Assembly (NCBI GenBank): GCA_000328365.1
Contig: KB309773.1
Span: 30,886-94,885, forward strand
Source of the DNA: Capitella teleta
Taxonomy: Eukaryota; Annelida; Polychaeta; Capitellidae
Direction of reading: 5' to 3'
Length of the DNA stretch: 64,000 bases
Shown: positions 21,772 through 32,593 of the stretch, in pieces
Layout of the letters: every line of letters begins with the position of its first letter
Position numbering within the stretch: the first letter of the stretch is position 1
Made by a program: the position numbers and the translations under genes
The notes under the pieces: generated by a model
Told to the model about the DNA's origin: nothing
The model's database searches: none
The model's input: the letters and a program-made list of their open reading frames with translations, nothing else

Positions 21772-24700
21772 GTCAGTGAAATTCGACCTCTAATTAACTG
21801 AAATTGTATATTGTACACCAGACTTTTCTCTCATAATGCTGGTACATGTATACATATTCACAGAATCTCACATTAACCATGCTAATTTTTATTTCCTCTT
21901 TCTTTTAGGTTATGAACAAGGTAAGATATTTCATTTCCTTCAGTCTTTTTATCTCAATCCTAAGTGTATAATAATTGCAAATCTTGGAAAGTAGCCATTG
22001 ACAAAGTGTTCATGATAATAAATTGTAATTCATAACTTTTCTCACTCTTAATAAGTACGCTGACAAACTTGGGATGCCTTCATCTGAGTGGGGCTTCCGT
22101 GATGTGTATGATCTGAGTGAGGAGGGCTTTCAGGACATTCCGAAACCCGTTCTTTCCTTGCTTTTACTCATGCCTTTGTCAGACAAGGTATCACGCACTG
22201 TTAAATATGTCTGTGCAGCAAGTGTATGTTGTGCTTGAGTTTGTTTTTACAGTGTGGAGGTCTGTGCATAATTAACTCTCATCGAAGTTATAAACATGCA
22301 GTTGTAAGGTTGATCAAGTGACATATAGTTGTACGACAAGCCTCCACAGCTATCAAGTATATTATAAGCTACAGAAGTGCGTTATGATTTTTAATGGGAT
22401 GTGCGTTATGAAATCGATAAGTGCGTTATGAATTTTGCTTTTTGTGTTGCTGCAGTATGTTCGTGCTCTTGGCATGCCGTCCACGTTTGAATTTGTTGAC
22501 GTTTGGGGTCTGGATTTTGAACTCTTGCTGATGGTGCCTCGTCCCGTGACAGCCGTAATGTTGTTGTACCCTCTCACTGATAAGGTATGCTCCCCCACCT
22601 TCTCACTGATAAGGTATGCTCCCTACTTTTATTTAAAATTCTAATTATTTTCGTAGCTCTACAATTTCTTCTTGCTTGAGTAATTTTTTAAAGCCAGTCC
22701 TGCGCTTGTTTTGTTGTATGTAGTACATTTGCACCTCAGCCACACATTCATTCATTTTATTGCATTCATTGCACCTGAGCCACAGAAGAAACGTCACCGG
22801 GTTTTATTGGAATATATTTTAGTTTATTTAATCAGAAATCCTAAATGATACAAATAATGTACAATTAACACAAATAACACAAGAATAAGAATAAAAATTA
22901 GGGCAGCAAGAGCGAAGCCAAAAAAAAAAACCGGACATCGCAGGGGAAGACACAGAGGTGTGTATTTCCCTGCCCAAAGCAAGTAAACAGGTGTTTAGTA
23001 AGCAGTTTGTAAGCAGTTTGCTAGCAAACTGAACAACCTCTCATACTGCAGCCGACCATGGTGTTTCTAGTATTTTGCTTTTTTATATTTCTGTGCCAGT
23101 TCACTGTGCAGCATTGATTCAGTCATCTGTTTCTTGACGCACTTCTGAATGACCAGCACTGCAAATGCCATGAAGCAGGGTGTTGTTATGTTTGGCGTCA
23201 TGATCTGTTTCACTGAATGACACACGCAGATAGATGACCTTGTCTCCATCGCCTTCAATTATAAAGACTGGCTAGTTGACGAACTGTCTTGTGACGATCT
23301 GCAATTATATGCTTGAGATTACCATAACATTCATTTTCAATGACATAATTTTATAGTATTATTGTATTCTTATTGATAAATGTTTGAAGTTTCTTCTGTA
23401 GAATTGTTTGAGCGTGTGTTTGTACGGCCAGTATCGAATTTCGATATGCGTTCTAAACTTCTAGAAGAGTCATAACGTTCCAATTAGCAAAGGACTCAAC
23501 CGCCTTTAACACGAATCATAACGCATCTGATTTCACAATGAGCGCTAATCGTACGTAATCATAACGTTCTGCAGTGTGAGTCTCAGCCGTTGGGATCTGA
23601 GGCCCCTGGCGACGGCGTCTACTTCATGAAGCAGACGATTGGCAATGCGTGCGGCACCATTGCCCTCATTCACGCATTATGCAACAACAAGGAAAAATTG
23701 GGCTTTGACCGTGAGTCAAATTGTCCATTTAATTCAATTAAAAACCGAAAAAAATTCCCTCCTTTTTTTTTCAGCTTCAAAACATTTGTCCAAATTCCTC
23801 GGCGATACGGAAGCCATGTCTCCTGAAGAGCGAGGAAAACATCTCGAAGAAGACTCGGTTAGTTTTTGTTCTAAATTCCCAGGCGAGTCGGTTATAGAAA
23901 TTATGCTAAAATGCAGACTTTTTCCCATTGATCTCGTCTGGCTCCACATTTCACAGAACTCTCAATTGAATGCAAATGAATCATTGACAACATAAATTTC
24001 CATCTCTGAGATTAAATGCCTGATCGGAATCTTAATTTATTTAAATATTTTTCAGGCGTTTGGAGTTGCTCACGAGGAGAGTGCGCAGGAAGGTCAAACT
24101 AAGGTCAATCTTATATTTCTCAATAATTATTATGAATATCAATAATTGTTGATTTTGAATGTTTGTTGATTTTATTTATGATCATAATTTTTCACTTTAC
24201 AGGCTCCTTCCAGAGATGATAAAGTTGATCTGCATTTCATCGCATTTGTTGAAAAAGACGGTGGATTGTATGAACTCGGTGAGTTTTAGTTAAAAGCCGT
24301 GTACTGAATTATTGATTGTGTTCTTGTGCCATTGGTGGTCAGCGGTATAGTCCTGCATTAAATTTATTGAGAAATTTCATGAAATTAGCAGGAAAATTGA
24401 ATGTGACTTTGTGGCTGGCTTAATTCCAACACTCACAGCATCATAATGGATCTTATCTCTAATAATTGAACAAGGACTCATTTGCCGTTGATGTGACCCC
24501 TGTGACCCCAGCGTTCTCCTTGCGCTTGAGATCTCTCCTTCCCCCCCCCCCTCCCCTGACCTCTATGTTTAATACTGTGTGCATGTATATCAATGAGGCA
24601 AATGTCTCTGATACAAATTTGGTTGAACACCTTGCTGTTCATTTATCTAGTCATTGTTCTCACTTGTCCACTGACAATGGCTTCTCATAGATCCCTACTT

Positions 24701-27700
24701 CTGATACACCCTGGGGTGAAGGCTTACACATTCGGTGTATCAAAAGCAATATGATAAGTCGTCTTTTTTTTTTTAGGTGATCAGCTTCTCTTGTTTCATA
24801 ACTTGTAACCTTTTCGAATGAATTGCATAATTTCGTGTTGGCGAATCAGAGTGCGACCCAACCGTCGCCCATAGCAACCTATAGCAACAACATTTTTGTT
24901 GAGCGCCGGTGCTGCCACCACAGATGCTGGCTGTGTTTGTGCTGTGAGTCAGAAGTGACCCCTGAAAGCGGGTGTTTATAAAGCGAATATTTCATCACAT
25001 CGATGTGGATTCTGACCACTGTCCAAGCGGTCATTTATCATCGTGTTTTAATGACCGGTCATTGAATCGCTTGTTTACAGACATCACGATTAAGCGGTCA
25101 TTGGTGGCGACTATTGAAATAGCAACGCTAATGGCGTCTGCTTCACTGAAATCATCATTAAACTGTGTAATGGCGAAAATGGCCGTGTTTTTGCTCTGTT
25201 GCATAATTAAATAGTTTGTCATCAGCCAAACATTCTGCCGGTAAAGACACCGTTTATGCTTATAGCCGTATGGAGGTTGCAATTTACCAAGTTTCATTTC
25301 GTCTGCATTGGTTTTATCCAGGGATATTTTCTTGACTTCTCCAAAGCTTGTGTATCATTTCGTATATCATATTTAACCACCAGAGTGCAGCAGCTCTACG
25401 TGAGAGCGGATTATGTAATAACTTTGATAAGTATGATATCAATCGCACCGAATTCTCCACCTTATTTATCCGATATTGAATGAAATGTGACGTATTCTGA
25501 TGACTGAATGGCACCGTTCAGGATATCGAATGCTGCCGGCCCAGACCCGATTCTCAACAGTGAATACCAAAATCCTGATAATCATAAAAATTTAATCAAC
25601 GGTGAAATTCAAACCGTTCAAATCGCAATTCTCCTTTGTAGCTTGCTACAATGGTCGAAAGGGTAAATGACCCTCTCCCCCCCCCCCACTCCGTCGATAA
25701 ACACGAACTGGCCGTGAAGTTATCATAGTTTGTAAGTAGATTAATTACGAAATAAAAGGCATGTTACTTCCAATTTGTGGTTATTAAAGTATGATTGTGT
25801 TTATAAAAAGAAAGGAAATGTATCTGATGCTGCTAATGGTTTTAATGATACCTGTTGTCGGGTGGATCCCAATCTGAAGATTTTCGTGGAAATTACATGA
25901 AACTCAAAACTGAGTTTTGCGCAATTCAAGATCGTTTTTGCCAAGTTCTCGCACAGAAGCGTGATTTAAACTTTTTTGAAAGCCGATTTAAAAAAAAAAT
26001 AATTTTTTTGCAAATCACTTGATTTGTTGGCATGTTACATGACCTAGGTGTGAATTCCATTAATTAATTAATTGGGAAATCTCGAAACGAAACCAAACTC
26101 TAAAATGTTTGAGATTGATTTCGAAAGGTGACGTCAATATAAATTATGCGGTGAATCTCTCGGCTTTTAAAGTGAGTTTTTATATCATTATAGTTATTGA
26201 CTGGTGCACGGGCAGACAATTTTATTCCCGGTGTTTGACCATCAGCTACGCTGGGCTCATTATTCGCCGCAGGGCGCATTTTCTTCGAACGGGAAGACGC
26301 TGCGTGATCCAAAACCGCGGCTCGCTTAATCTGCTATTATCGCCCACTCGGGCCACTCTTCTTTTCCGTCCTTTCTCCCCCAATTTGCTGTTCCCACTTC
26401 CGGTGTCGGCTCCCGTGGAGAGGTTGAACCCGATCCACTTGCTTGTTACGCAATGTAACTCTTAATCGTCTGCGTTGTCGAGTAAAATGACAAGGTTTGA
26501 GACCTTTTTGGTCATCTTCTCCAGTTTCCCGCTTTTTCTGAATAGCGAACCATTTGAATGGATTTGATCTCAATGACACAACGAGTTCCATTGCGTCAAT
26601 AAAACACACTTCCTTTTACGAGATGAAGCGGAAAACCCGCATATTGTTCCATCTTTTGTTACCTTTTGTTATCCCTTTAAAGTGGGCAATTGTTACGCAA
26701 CCCCATAATCTCCATTTCCTTTGAATTTCGAAGCTTCCACTGTTACGCGCCGTATTGCGGTATAGGCTATACATATAATATTATAGGAAGATAATATTAT
26801 TTCACCATTGAAATGTTATTCTTTTATCACCAGGCCCTAATTTTCCTTGAAATATGAAACTGTTAATTATGTATAAATAATACTTTCTTTCTTTTTTAAT
26901 GAATCAAAGATAATTTCTTCATAATTATTTTCTGTAAAATGTCACTCAATATTGAATCAATTTTACATTTCTTTCTCTCCAGTCTGGTATGATTATGAAC
27001 TTTATTTTGTTAACAAAAATGTTGTGAGTCGAAATCCGCCCACCCAGCGCTCACCATTGATTTAAGTCATCATCATTTCTCGACCGCAAATCATTTCCGA
27101 AGACGCGCTTGCTCTTGAAAAAGTTGAGATCTCCCGGTGCCAAGGGTGACTCACAGACAAGCGTGTGGTCTCCTTTGCTGAACGCGCAAATGTGTCTCGC
27201 GGAGATCAACCTTTATTTATCCTATGGGGGTCAGTCGGTGCATGTCATATGTTTTCATAACCAACATAACCTGAAGGGAAAGGCATAAGAAAAAACAAAA
27301 AAACAAAAACGAAAACAATATTTAGCTGGAACTTCATGACTTTTGAATCCAGGTAACATGTAATTGGTGTAAATTCATTTATTTTTATTTTTTTGACTGG
27401 CCTCGCTAAGTCGCTAATTAATATTCCTCTGACCTACTTTACAACAGCTAGGACGTACAGTAGAATTCCATTTGCAATTTGGACGCATAGACCAAAGTGA
27501 CAATCGTTTTGTGTTGCTTCTCAAGTACATGCAAATTACTCGTTAAAAAATATTAGTTATAAATACAAAACAATAACAAAAAAACACACAAAAAACACGA
27601 GTGCGGAATTACAATAGCAAATTAGCGCCGTGCGTATGGAATCGATAGAAACATGTAATCAAATGGTTTCTTTTTTCTTCTGCTCCGTCTGCGGTGATGG

Positions 27701-30700
27701 ACGCGACCTTTGACCTAATCAATTATGCATGAATCATAATAATAATGAGGCTCAATCGTGTGCGTTTGTGCTTTCGTTTGCATTCATGTTTTTTTAACAG
27801 TTGTCAGCGTTTTTCGTGTTTGTTTTGACTACGCGCGCTGTTTGGCGTCGCGAGCATAGATATTGGGAGCTGACTTGTGATACCGGATTGGCCAATAGCG
27901 TAGCTTGCCATTGTGAAGACGGTACACACCGCCATGAGAGGCATCATCGCTCGGATCATTAACATACATAATTTATCGGCCATGAAATCGCATTCTATAT
28001 TTATAGGAATAATCATGGACAATGCGAAACTACGTCCACTTTTGTTGAAGTAATTTGTGCATAATAATTCCAGCGCCAAAAGTATCCTAATCTCAGCCCA
28101 AAAGCCAAGTGAATAAACTCACAGGCGGCGTTTAAAGGGATGGGGAACTGAATTTTAAGTGATGTTCTATTGACTCATAGCACCAATTGATAGCATTCCG
28201 TGCCAAGAACACCATGCCTGGATGCAAGCGTAAGGAAATAATGCATTCCGAATATCGGGGTGCTATTGGGCCTATGGGAGAATGGCTTCCATTACGAAGT
28301 ATAGGAGGCAAACGTCAGCTGAAGGCTTGCCGTGATTGGTCCCGTTCCCCTCGTGAAGCTATCGATTTCAGCCAATCAGAGCAGATCATCTTTGTCATAA
28401 AAGGACATCTCTGTTGTTTACGAAACGAAAGCGCATGCGTGGTGCACTCTGGCTGACCTTTTTACTGTTTCAGGATGAGAAACATGGTAGGTGTCCTAGA
28501 AAATCGCTTGTTAAAATAAGAAAAATAGCGAAAAATATTTTTTTTTCCGCGCCTGACTGTTGGCAAAATGATTATTCTATCTATTTCCGAAAAAAATTTA
28601 AAAAAAAAAAGAAAAAAGAAAAAAAGAAAATAAAAAAAAATATCTAGGGGTTTAGTCGCAGGACACGCTGATATGACGAGGCCCATTGTAAAAGATGGGG
28701 AACTCGGTGTTTCATCACAGCTCCTGACGTCACGCCTAATTAGCAATATATCTCCCGCGAAATCGTTAGCGATGATATTCCTTGGTGGGCCAGGCAAGAA
28801 NNNNNNNNNNNNNNNNNNNNNNNNNNNNNNNNNNNNNNNNNNNNNNNNNNNNNNNNNNNNNNNNNNNNNNNNNNNNNNNNNNNNNNNNNNNNNNNNNNNN
28901 NNNNNNNNNNNNNNNNNNNNNNNNNNNNNNNNNNNNNNNNNNNNNNNNNNNNNNNNNNNNNNNNNNNNNNNNNNNNNNNNNNNNNNNNNNNNNNNNNNNN
29001 NNNNNNNNNNNNNNGTTGGGATGGGGTCGATGTACTCACAAGTCCGAAAAGCATATACATACATGTGAAAGTACATAAGTCGTTAGCCATAACCTGAGCC
29101 TAAGTGCCTAGCCCTAAATCATAACCCTTATGAATTCGGACTTGTGAGCATTCGGCTTAAAGAGCCGTTCCCCACTAGTAGTGAGCAATAATTGTAATAC
29201 GTTGATACATTTATTTGGCTTTTTAATTTTACTAGTGAGATACAAAATTATCGATGCGTTGGAAAAGCCCTGGTGATCGTGCATTTGGTACTTATCGAGT
29301 ACCTCCGATGAGAACTGTTTCGATGTTCGATGTGTACACACCAAGTGGTGTCCCTGGCCACGTTCAATGCTCCTGACATTGACAGGTGTGCGGCCTAAAC
29401 TGATGTGTAATGGGCGCTGGTGTTTGTACGCATTCGGTAATAGTTTATCACTTATAGTTGAAGTCAATTGCACTCCTGGTCTACTTGCATTTCTCTCTCG
29501 TCAGTGGAATTTAAATTTGACGCAGGGATTCTGAACACGGCTGAACTCGGGAGGTCTAGATGTAACTTGTAATGAAATGTGTTATTTTCATTGGAATTAA
29601 ATCAAAATGAAATCTTCTCGATAAACCAGAAAACTTGTAAATACCAGTAAAAGTAAACACACTAATATAAAATATAAAATTTCTACCAAGTATCTTTATT
29701 ACTCTGAGAATTACCTCTCGGTTGCTTTGAAGTTTGGCGGACGTAATTATTATTATATGTTCCCGTGGATTACGTAACCGGTGGAGTTGGTGCAATTGAA
29801 CGGGTCACTGGGGCTGTCATTAATCACTCGCTTTATGTAATCATTCCGCACCGGTTCAACTCCACAATCCTGAACCGGAATTACAAAAGAAAAAAGTCTC
29901 AAATGATAATCTCCGGGATACATAGTGATAAGTTTGATAACGAATTGTGGTTGTTTTTCATCTATATTTGGATGTTATATTCTTTGATTTGCGGTTTCAG
30001 GTGCATCTTCCTCTCTTAACCAATCAGAATTCAGTATTACTCGGGGTTCGCATGAACGTTCGCTGTCAATTGTGTCATTGTGTATAATGGTGCAAATTAC
30101 GCCTTCTACTGCACGCCGTCTGGTCCGGTTGGAGCGGTGCTGTCGTGGGTTCAAGTGTTCGCACCCAGCATGTCCCGCATTCAGCGCTATTATTATTTCT
30201 CTCAATGCGTACTTTATAGCTGTATGATTATTATTTTGCTTCGTAAACAATTGGCTGCATATTGTAATGTGACATCCGCCTACATGTTATAGCTTGATAA
30301 TAACTAACTTTTGATTAACATGCCACTGGTGTTGGACTATGTTCATAGAGAGATTTGTCTGTATAAATAGCGATTATAGTCGTTACTTAGCAGTTATCGA
30401 TTTTTCATTTCCAACTCATTCCTCAGACATGGCATGTCCATTGGCGCGTCTGAGAATTGCGCTTAAATTCCGCGGAATCATTCAAGGTTGAATTTAATTT
30501 CTTCCAATAATATTTTTCGCCTGAATGTCATTCCATGTCTATTTTTAGCTCTTTGAACCAGTTGCGTAGGAAGATAATTTTGATGGCGAATAACAGCAAT
30601 GAGGTCAATCGCCTCGATTTTGGTGTTTATTTTTTCTTCCTACTAGTGTTATCGTGGCATTGGTGCCTGGATACACTTGTCAATATGTTTTTATGCTCCC

Positions 30701-31584
30701 ACTGGGAAAATGTTATCTTTTTGTGTGTCCTGTTTTGTTCCCCAAATGCGATATTATAAATCAGAATTACAATTATTTTTATGATTTAAGTTACTTTAAA
30801 TTTTTGTATTGTTTTGTTCAGTATTAATTAAATGTTATAGTTCTGAAAGTGGTTTAAGACTGGTTTCCTCAAAATGGCCGATTCCCGCGCTTTTTCTTAT
30901 CTTATCATCTGCGATTTTATTTGGCTTATCGAAGAACGGTGACGCCATGTTATATATATTTTTTCCCTTCCAGATGGCCGGAAAAACGCTCCCATCCGCC
31001 ACGGCGACACCACTGCCGATAATCTACTTGAGGTGGGAACATATCTAGATACCATTCGGGAATGTGCATCGAAAGAAAAAAAAAAAAAAAAACTATCTAA
31101 CCAATTTCGTGAACTAAATGATATATGTACCGAATAAAGGACTCGTAACACCTTATTAATTAATTAGCACTTCTAGCAGCTTCTAAGGTAATTTCCTTAA
31201 TGAATTTTTTTTTTTTTTTTTTTCTTGTACTGAATTGATGGGCATCCTGCTTCCTTGTTAGTTTACTATGATGTGTGAATGGTGCGTATTTGGTCCTTGA
31301 GATGATAAGCCCTCTTCAATTCCTTTCGTGTTAACCGAATGTTTCGATTCCACGAAATCGCCTTCGAGTGCTGAGTTTATTCGGTGTGAGCCTTGATAAC
31401 CGAATCTCAAAGATTATCATAATTGTTTACCTTTCATTCAGGTTGACTGTACCTGATTTATGAGTCGCTTTGTTGATTAATTTGTTTTTCTCTTTAGGAT
31501 GCTGCGAAAGTTGTGAAGAAGTTCATGGCCCGTGACCCAGATAACGTCAACTTCACTGTTGTTGCCCTGGCCAAGGCTGGCTAA
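21733..31584 (+). CDS. UCHL3: Ubiquitin C-terminal hydrolase, UCHL1/UCHL3 type (peptidase C12), complete gene
   Basis: A cytosolic cysteine protease that removes small adducts from the C-terminus of ubiquitin (and, for UCHL3, NEDD8). Exons: 21733-21771, 21909-21920, then either 22056-22187 or 22456-22584, then 23575-23710, 23775-23857, 24056-24103, 24203-24278, 30974-31032, 31498-31584. All phases fit, giving 223 or 222 residues (human UCHL1 223, UCHL3 230). Catalytic residues in the longer form are Q81 (FMKQT), C87 (GNACGTI), H161 (DLHFIA) and D176. [13 protein letters not shown] matches MEGQRWLPLEANPE of human UCHL3; MNK recalls MLNK of UCHL1. The gene seems to predate the UCHL1/UCHL3 split. 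The segment between exon 3 and VYFMKQT is about 8 residues shorter than in human UCHL3. Confidence 0.95.
21909..21920 (+). CDS. UCHL3: UCH exon 2, 12-nt microexon
   Basis: TTCTTTTAG/GTTATGAACAAG/GTAAGA codes only for VMNK, in phase 0. It corresponds to VTNQ of UCHL3 and MLNK of UCHL1, and is too short for any ORF-based gene call. Confidence 0.85.
22056..22187 (+). CDS. UCHL3: UCH exon 3A (alternative)
   Basis: Codes for 44 residues starting [14 protein letters not shown] and ending [10 protein letters not shown]. Acceptor CTTAATAAG (weak pyrimidine tract), donor AAG/GTATCA; phase 0 at both ends. It is homologous to exon 3B and to residues about 18-60 of human UCHL3, but more divergent ([12 protein letters not shown] in place of FVDVYGMDPELL). 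Confidence 0.85.
22377..22431 (+). promoter_or_regulatory. Three GTGCGTTATGA repeats just upstream of exon 3B
   Basis: GTGCGTTATGA occurs at 22377-22387, 22401-22411 and 22421-22431, in the intron between exons 3A and 3B and 25-79 nt before the 3B acceptor. Reverse-complement copies sit on the other side of exon 3B at 23470-23568, so pairing in the pre-mRNA is possible. Confidence 0.5.
22456..22584 (+). CDS. UCHL3: UCH exon 3B (alternative)
   Basis: Codes for 43 residues starting [20 protein letters not shown] and ending MLLYPLTDK. Acceptor TGTTGCTGCAG, donor AAG/GTATGC; phase 0 at both ends. It is closer than 3A to human UCHL3 (WQFVDVYGMD, MVPRPVCAVLL) and is probably the default exon. Confidence 0.92.
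22585..23574 (+). other. UCH intron between exon 3B and exon 4
   Basis: Contains a 22-bp duplication of the exon 3B 5' splice site (second copy 22601-22623) and three TCATAACG motifs near its 3' end. No further coding exon was found, although the human protein has extra residues at this junction. Confidence 0.6.
23470..23568 (-). promoter_or_regulatory. Three TCATAACG motifs before exon 4
   Basis: GTCATAACGTT (23470), AATCATAACGCAT (23514) and AATCATAACGTT (23557) lie in the last 105 nt of the intron. The second is complementary over 12 nt (AATCATAACGCA) to the repeat at 22378. Confidence 0.5.
23575..23710 (+). CDS. UCHL3: UCH exon 4 (catalytic Cys)
   Basis: Codes for 45 residues. [20 protein letters not shown] carries the oxyanion-hole Gln and the nucleophile Cys. 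The N-terminal part, [14 protein letters not shown], replaces a longer charged segment of human UCHL3. Donor GACC/GTGAGT. Confidence 0.95.
23775..23857 (+). CDS. UCHL3: UCH exon 5
   Basis: Codes for [20 protein letters not shown] and the next 8 residues, matching LKKFLEESVSMSPEERARYL of UCHL3. Acceptor TTTTTTTTCAG, donor TCG/GTTAGT. Confidence 0.93.
24056..24103 (+). CDS. UCHL3: UCH exon 6
   Basis: Codes for 16 residues, [16 protein letters not shown], part of the active-site crossover loop (human VTHETSAHEGQTE). Donor AAG/GTCAAT, phase 0. Confidence 0.9.
24203..24278 (+). CDS. UCHL3: UCH exon 7 (catalytic His)
   Basis: Codes for [20 protein letters not shown] and GLYEL. The His of DLHFIA is the catalytic base. 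The exon ends one nucleotide into the codon of the catalytic Asp (CTCG/GTGAGT). Confidence 0.95.
24864..24878 (+). promoter_or_regulatory. RFX X-box-like motif
   Basis: GTCGCCCATAGCAAC fits GTNRCC-N(0-3)-RGYAAC. Inferred from the motif only. Confidence 0.35.
28801..29014. other. Assembly gap (214 N)
   Basis: Run of N between GGCAAGAA and GTTGGGATGG. All open frames over it are artefacts. Confidence 1.
30974..31032 (+). CDS. UCHL3: UCH exon 8 (catalytic Asp)
   Basis: Completes the Asp codon and codes for [19 protein letters not shown], matching [20 protein letters not shown]. Acceptor CCCTTCCAG, donor GAG/GTGGGA. Confidence 0.95.
31498..31584 (+). CDS. UCHL3: UCH exon 9 (C-terminus)
   Basis: Codes for [20 protein letters not shown] and VVALAKAG, then TAA. 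This matches [20 protein letters not shown] plus AIALSAA. Acceptor TTTTTCTCTTTAG. The stop overlaps a short direct repeat, CTGGCTAAGC. Confidence 0.95.
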   Translation, partial: DAAKVVKKFMARDPDNVNFTVVALAKAG

Positions 31585-32065
31585 GCCTGGCTAAGCACAA
31601 TTAAATTAAGATCTCTGGTCCATATTGTCCGTTTAGTGCTTACTGATACAGTGTTGTGATTCACGATGCGTTTTGCATTCCTTTTTTAACGAGTATTTGT
31701 TTAACTTGATGGTGCTTCATCTGATCGAATGCTTTGGTGACATCTATAAATCACGTCAGCTCATTTCTGTGTTTTATGCATGAACATTCTGTTGCGGTGT
31801 AATTGTAACTCAAGATAATTATTTTCCATCTGAATTCCTCGGGTTTATGAAGAGAATCAAAAGAAATGTTCAAAACTATCAATAATTTTATCCAAATTTG
31901 GTGTCCAGATTTTGGAATTCAAAAATCAAATCTTTCTAATAATCAAGTTATTCTCGTGTGTATGAAATTGCGATGCCCTGTAAGGAGTATGTATATGTGT
32001 CTCAAACTACAGTCATGTACTGCTAATTAAAAAAAAGTGATTGGTAAATGGTTAAGTCGTAAATC

Positions 32066-32071
32066 AATAAA
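32066..32071 (+). terminator. Poly(A) signal AATAAA, UCH gene
   Basis: AATAAA about 480 nt after the stop, followed by GT- and T-rich sequence (32098-32137). It is the first good signal downstream, giving a 3' UTR of about 0.5 kb. Confidence 0.6.
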
Positions 32072-32369
32072 GGAAAAGGTTTTTAAAATGTCTCCTTTTC
32101 TGTTTTGGGTTTTTTTTTTTTTTTTTTTTTTTTTTGGATACGATATACGCAGCTACTTTTTACAGAAACACCGATTGGCGGAATTTTGTTTTACACACCC
32201 TTCGAATTTCGAATTTCCAAATACAGATTACTTTTTCCTTCGTGGCTTAATTATAAGAAGAGAAGGAGTCAACTTCAAAGAGGACTTCATTTTGGAACCT
32301 CTCAAGTCGAGATTGATTTTTTTGGCGAATGAAATTCAGAACAAATTCATTGCCCAGGTTGAATAACTA

Positions 32370-32593
32370 AATTGAAAGCGAGATTCATGTGAAATTTAAT
32401 TGAAAGCGAGATTCATCTGAGATTTAATTGAAAGTGAGATTCATCTGAGATTTAATTGAAAGCGAGATTCATGTGAGATTTAATTGAAAGCGAGATTCAT
32501 GTGAGATTTAATTGAAAGTGAGATTCATGTGAGATTTAATTGAAAGCGAGATTCATGTGAGATTTAATTGAAAGTGAGATTCACGTGAGAGTT
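32370..32593 (+). repeat. 28-bp minisatellite, 8 copies
   Basis: Eight head-to-tail units of AATTGAAAGCGAGATTCATG plus TGAGATTT, each 28 bp. They differ at a few positions (C/T in AGCGAG, G/C in CATGTG). It lies about 0.3 kb beyond the presumed UCH poly(A) site. Confidence 0.95.

Larger units (their letters stand above)
24279..30973 (+). other. UCH intron 7 (6.7 kb), with assembly gap
   Basis: No coding exon is seen. It holds an RFX-like X-box at 24864-24878, a GC-richer block at 26210-26460 (function unknown), AP-1-like GGTGACTCA near 27146, CCAAT boxes near 28336 and 28371, a CRE (TGACGTCA) near 28727 and the N gap. The short frames here match no family. Confidence 0.7.

Noticed and set aside
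26109-26609. Overlapping frames on both strands in a GC-richer block of the UCH intron
   Set aside because: No homology, no splice sites; neighbouring UCH exons join in phase without it.
28462-29090. Frames of 98-204 codons containing X
   Set aside because: They span the N gap.
30117-30175. tRNA-like A and B boxes (GGTCCGGTTGGAGCG, GGGTTCAAGT)
   Set aside because: The boxes are too close together, no cloverleaf can be drawn and no SINE body follows.
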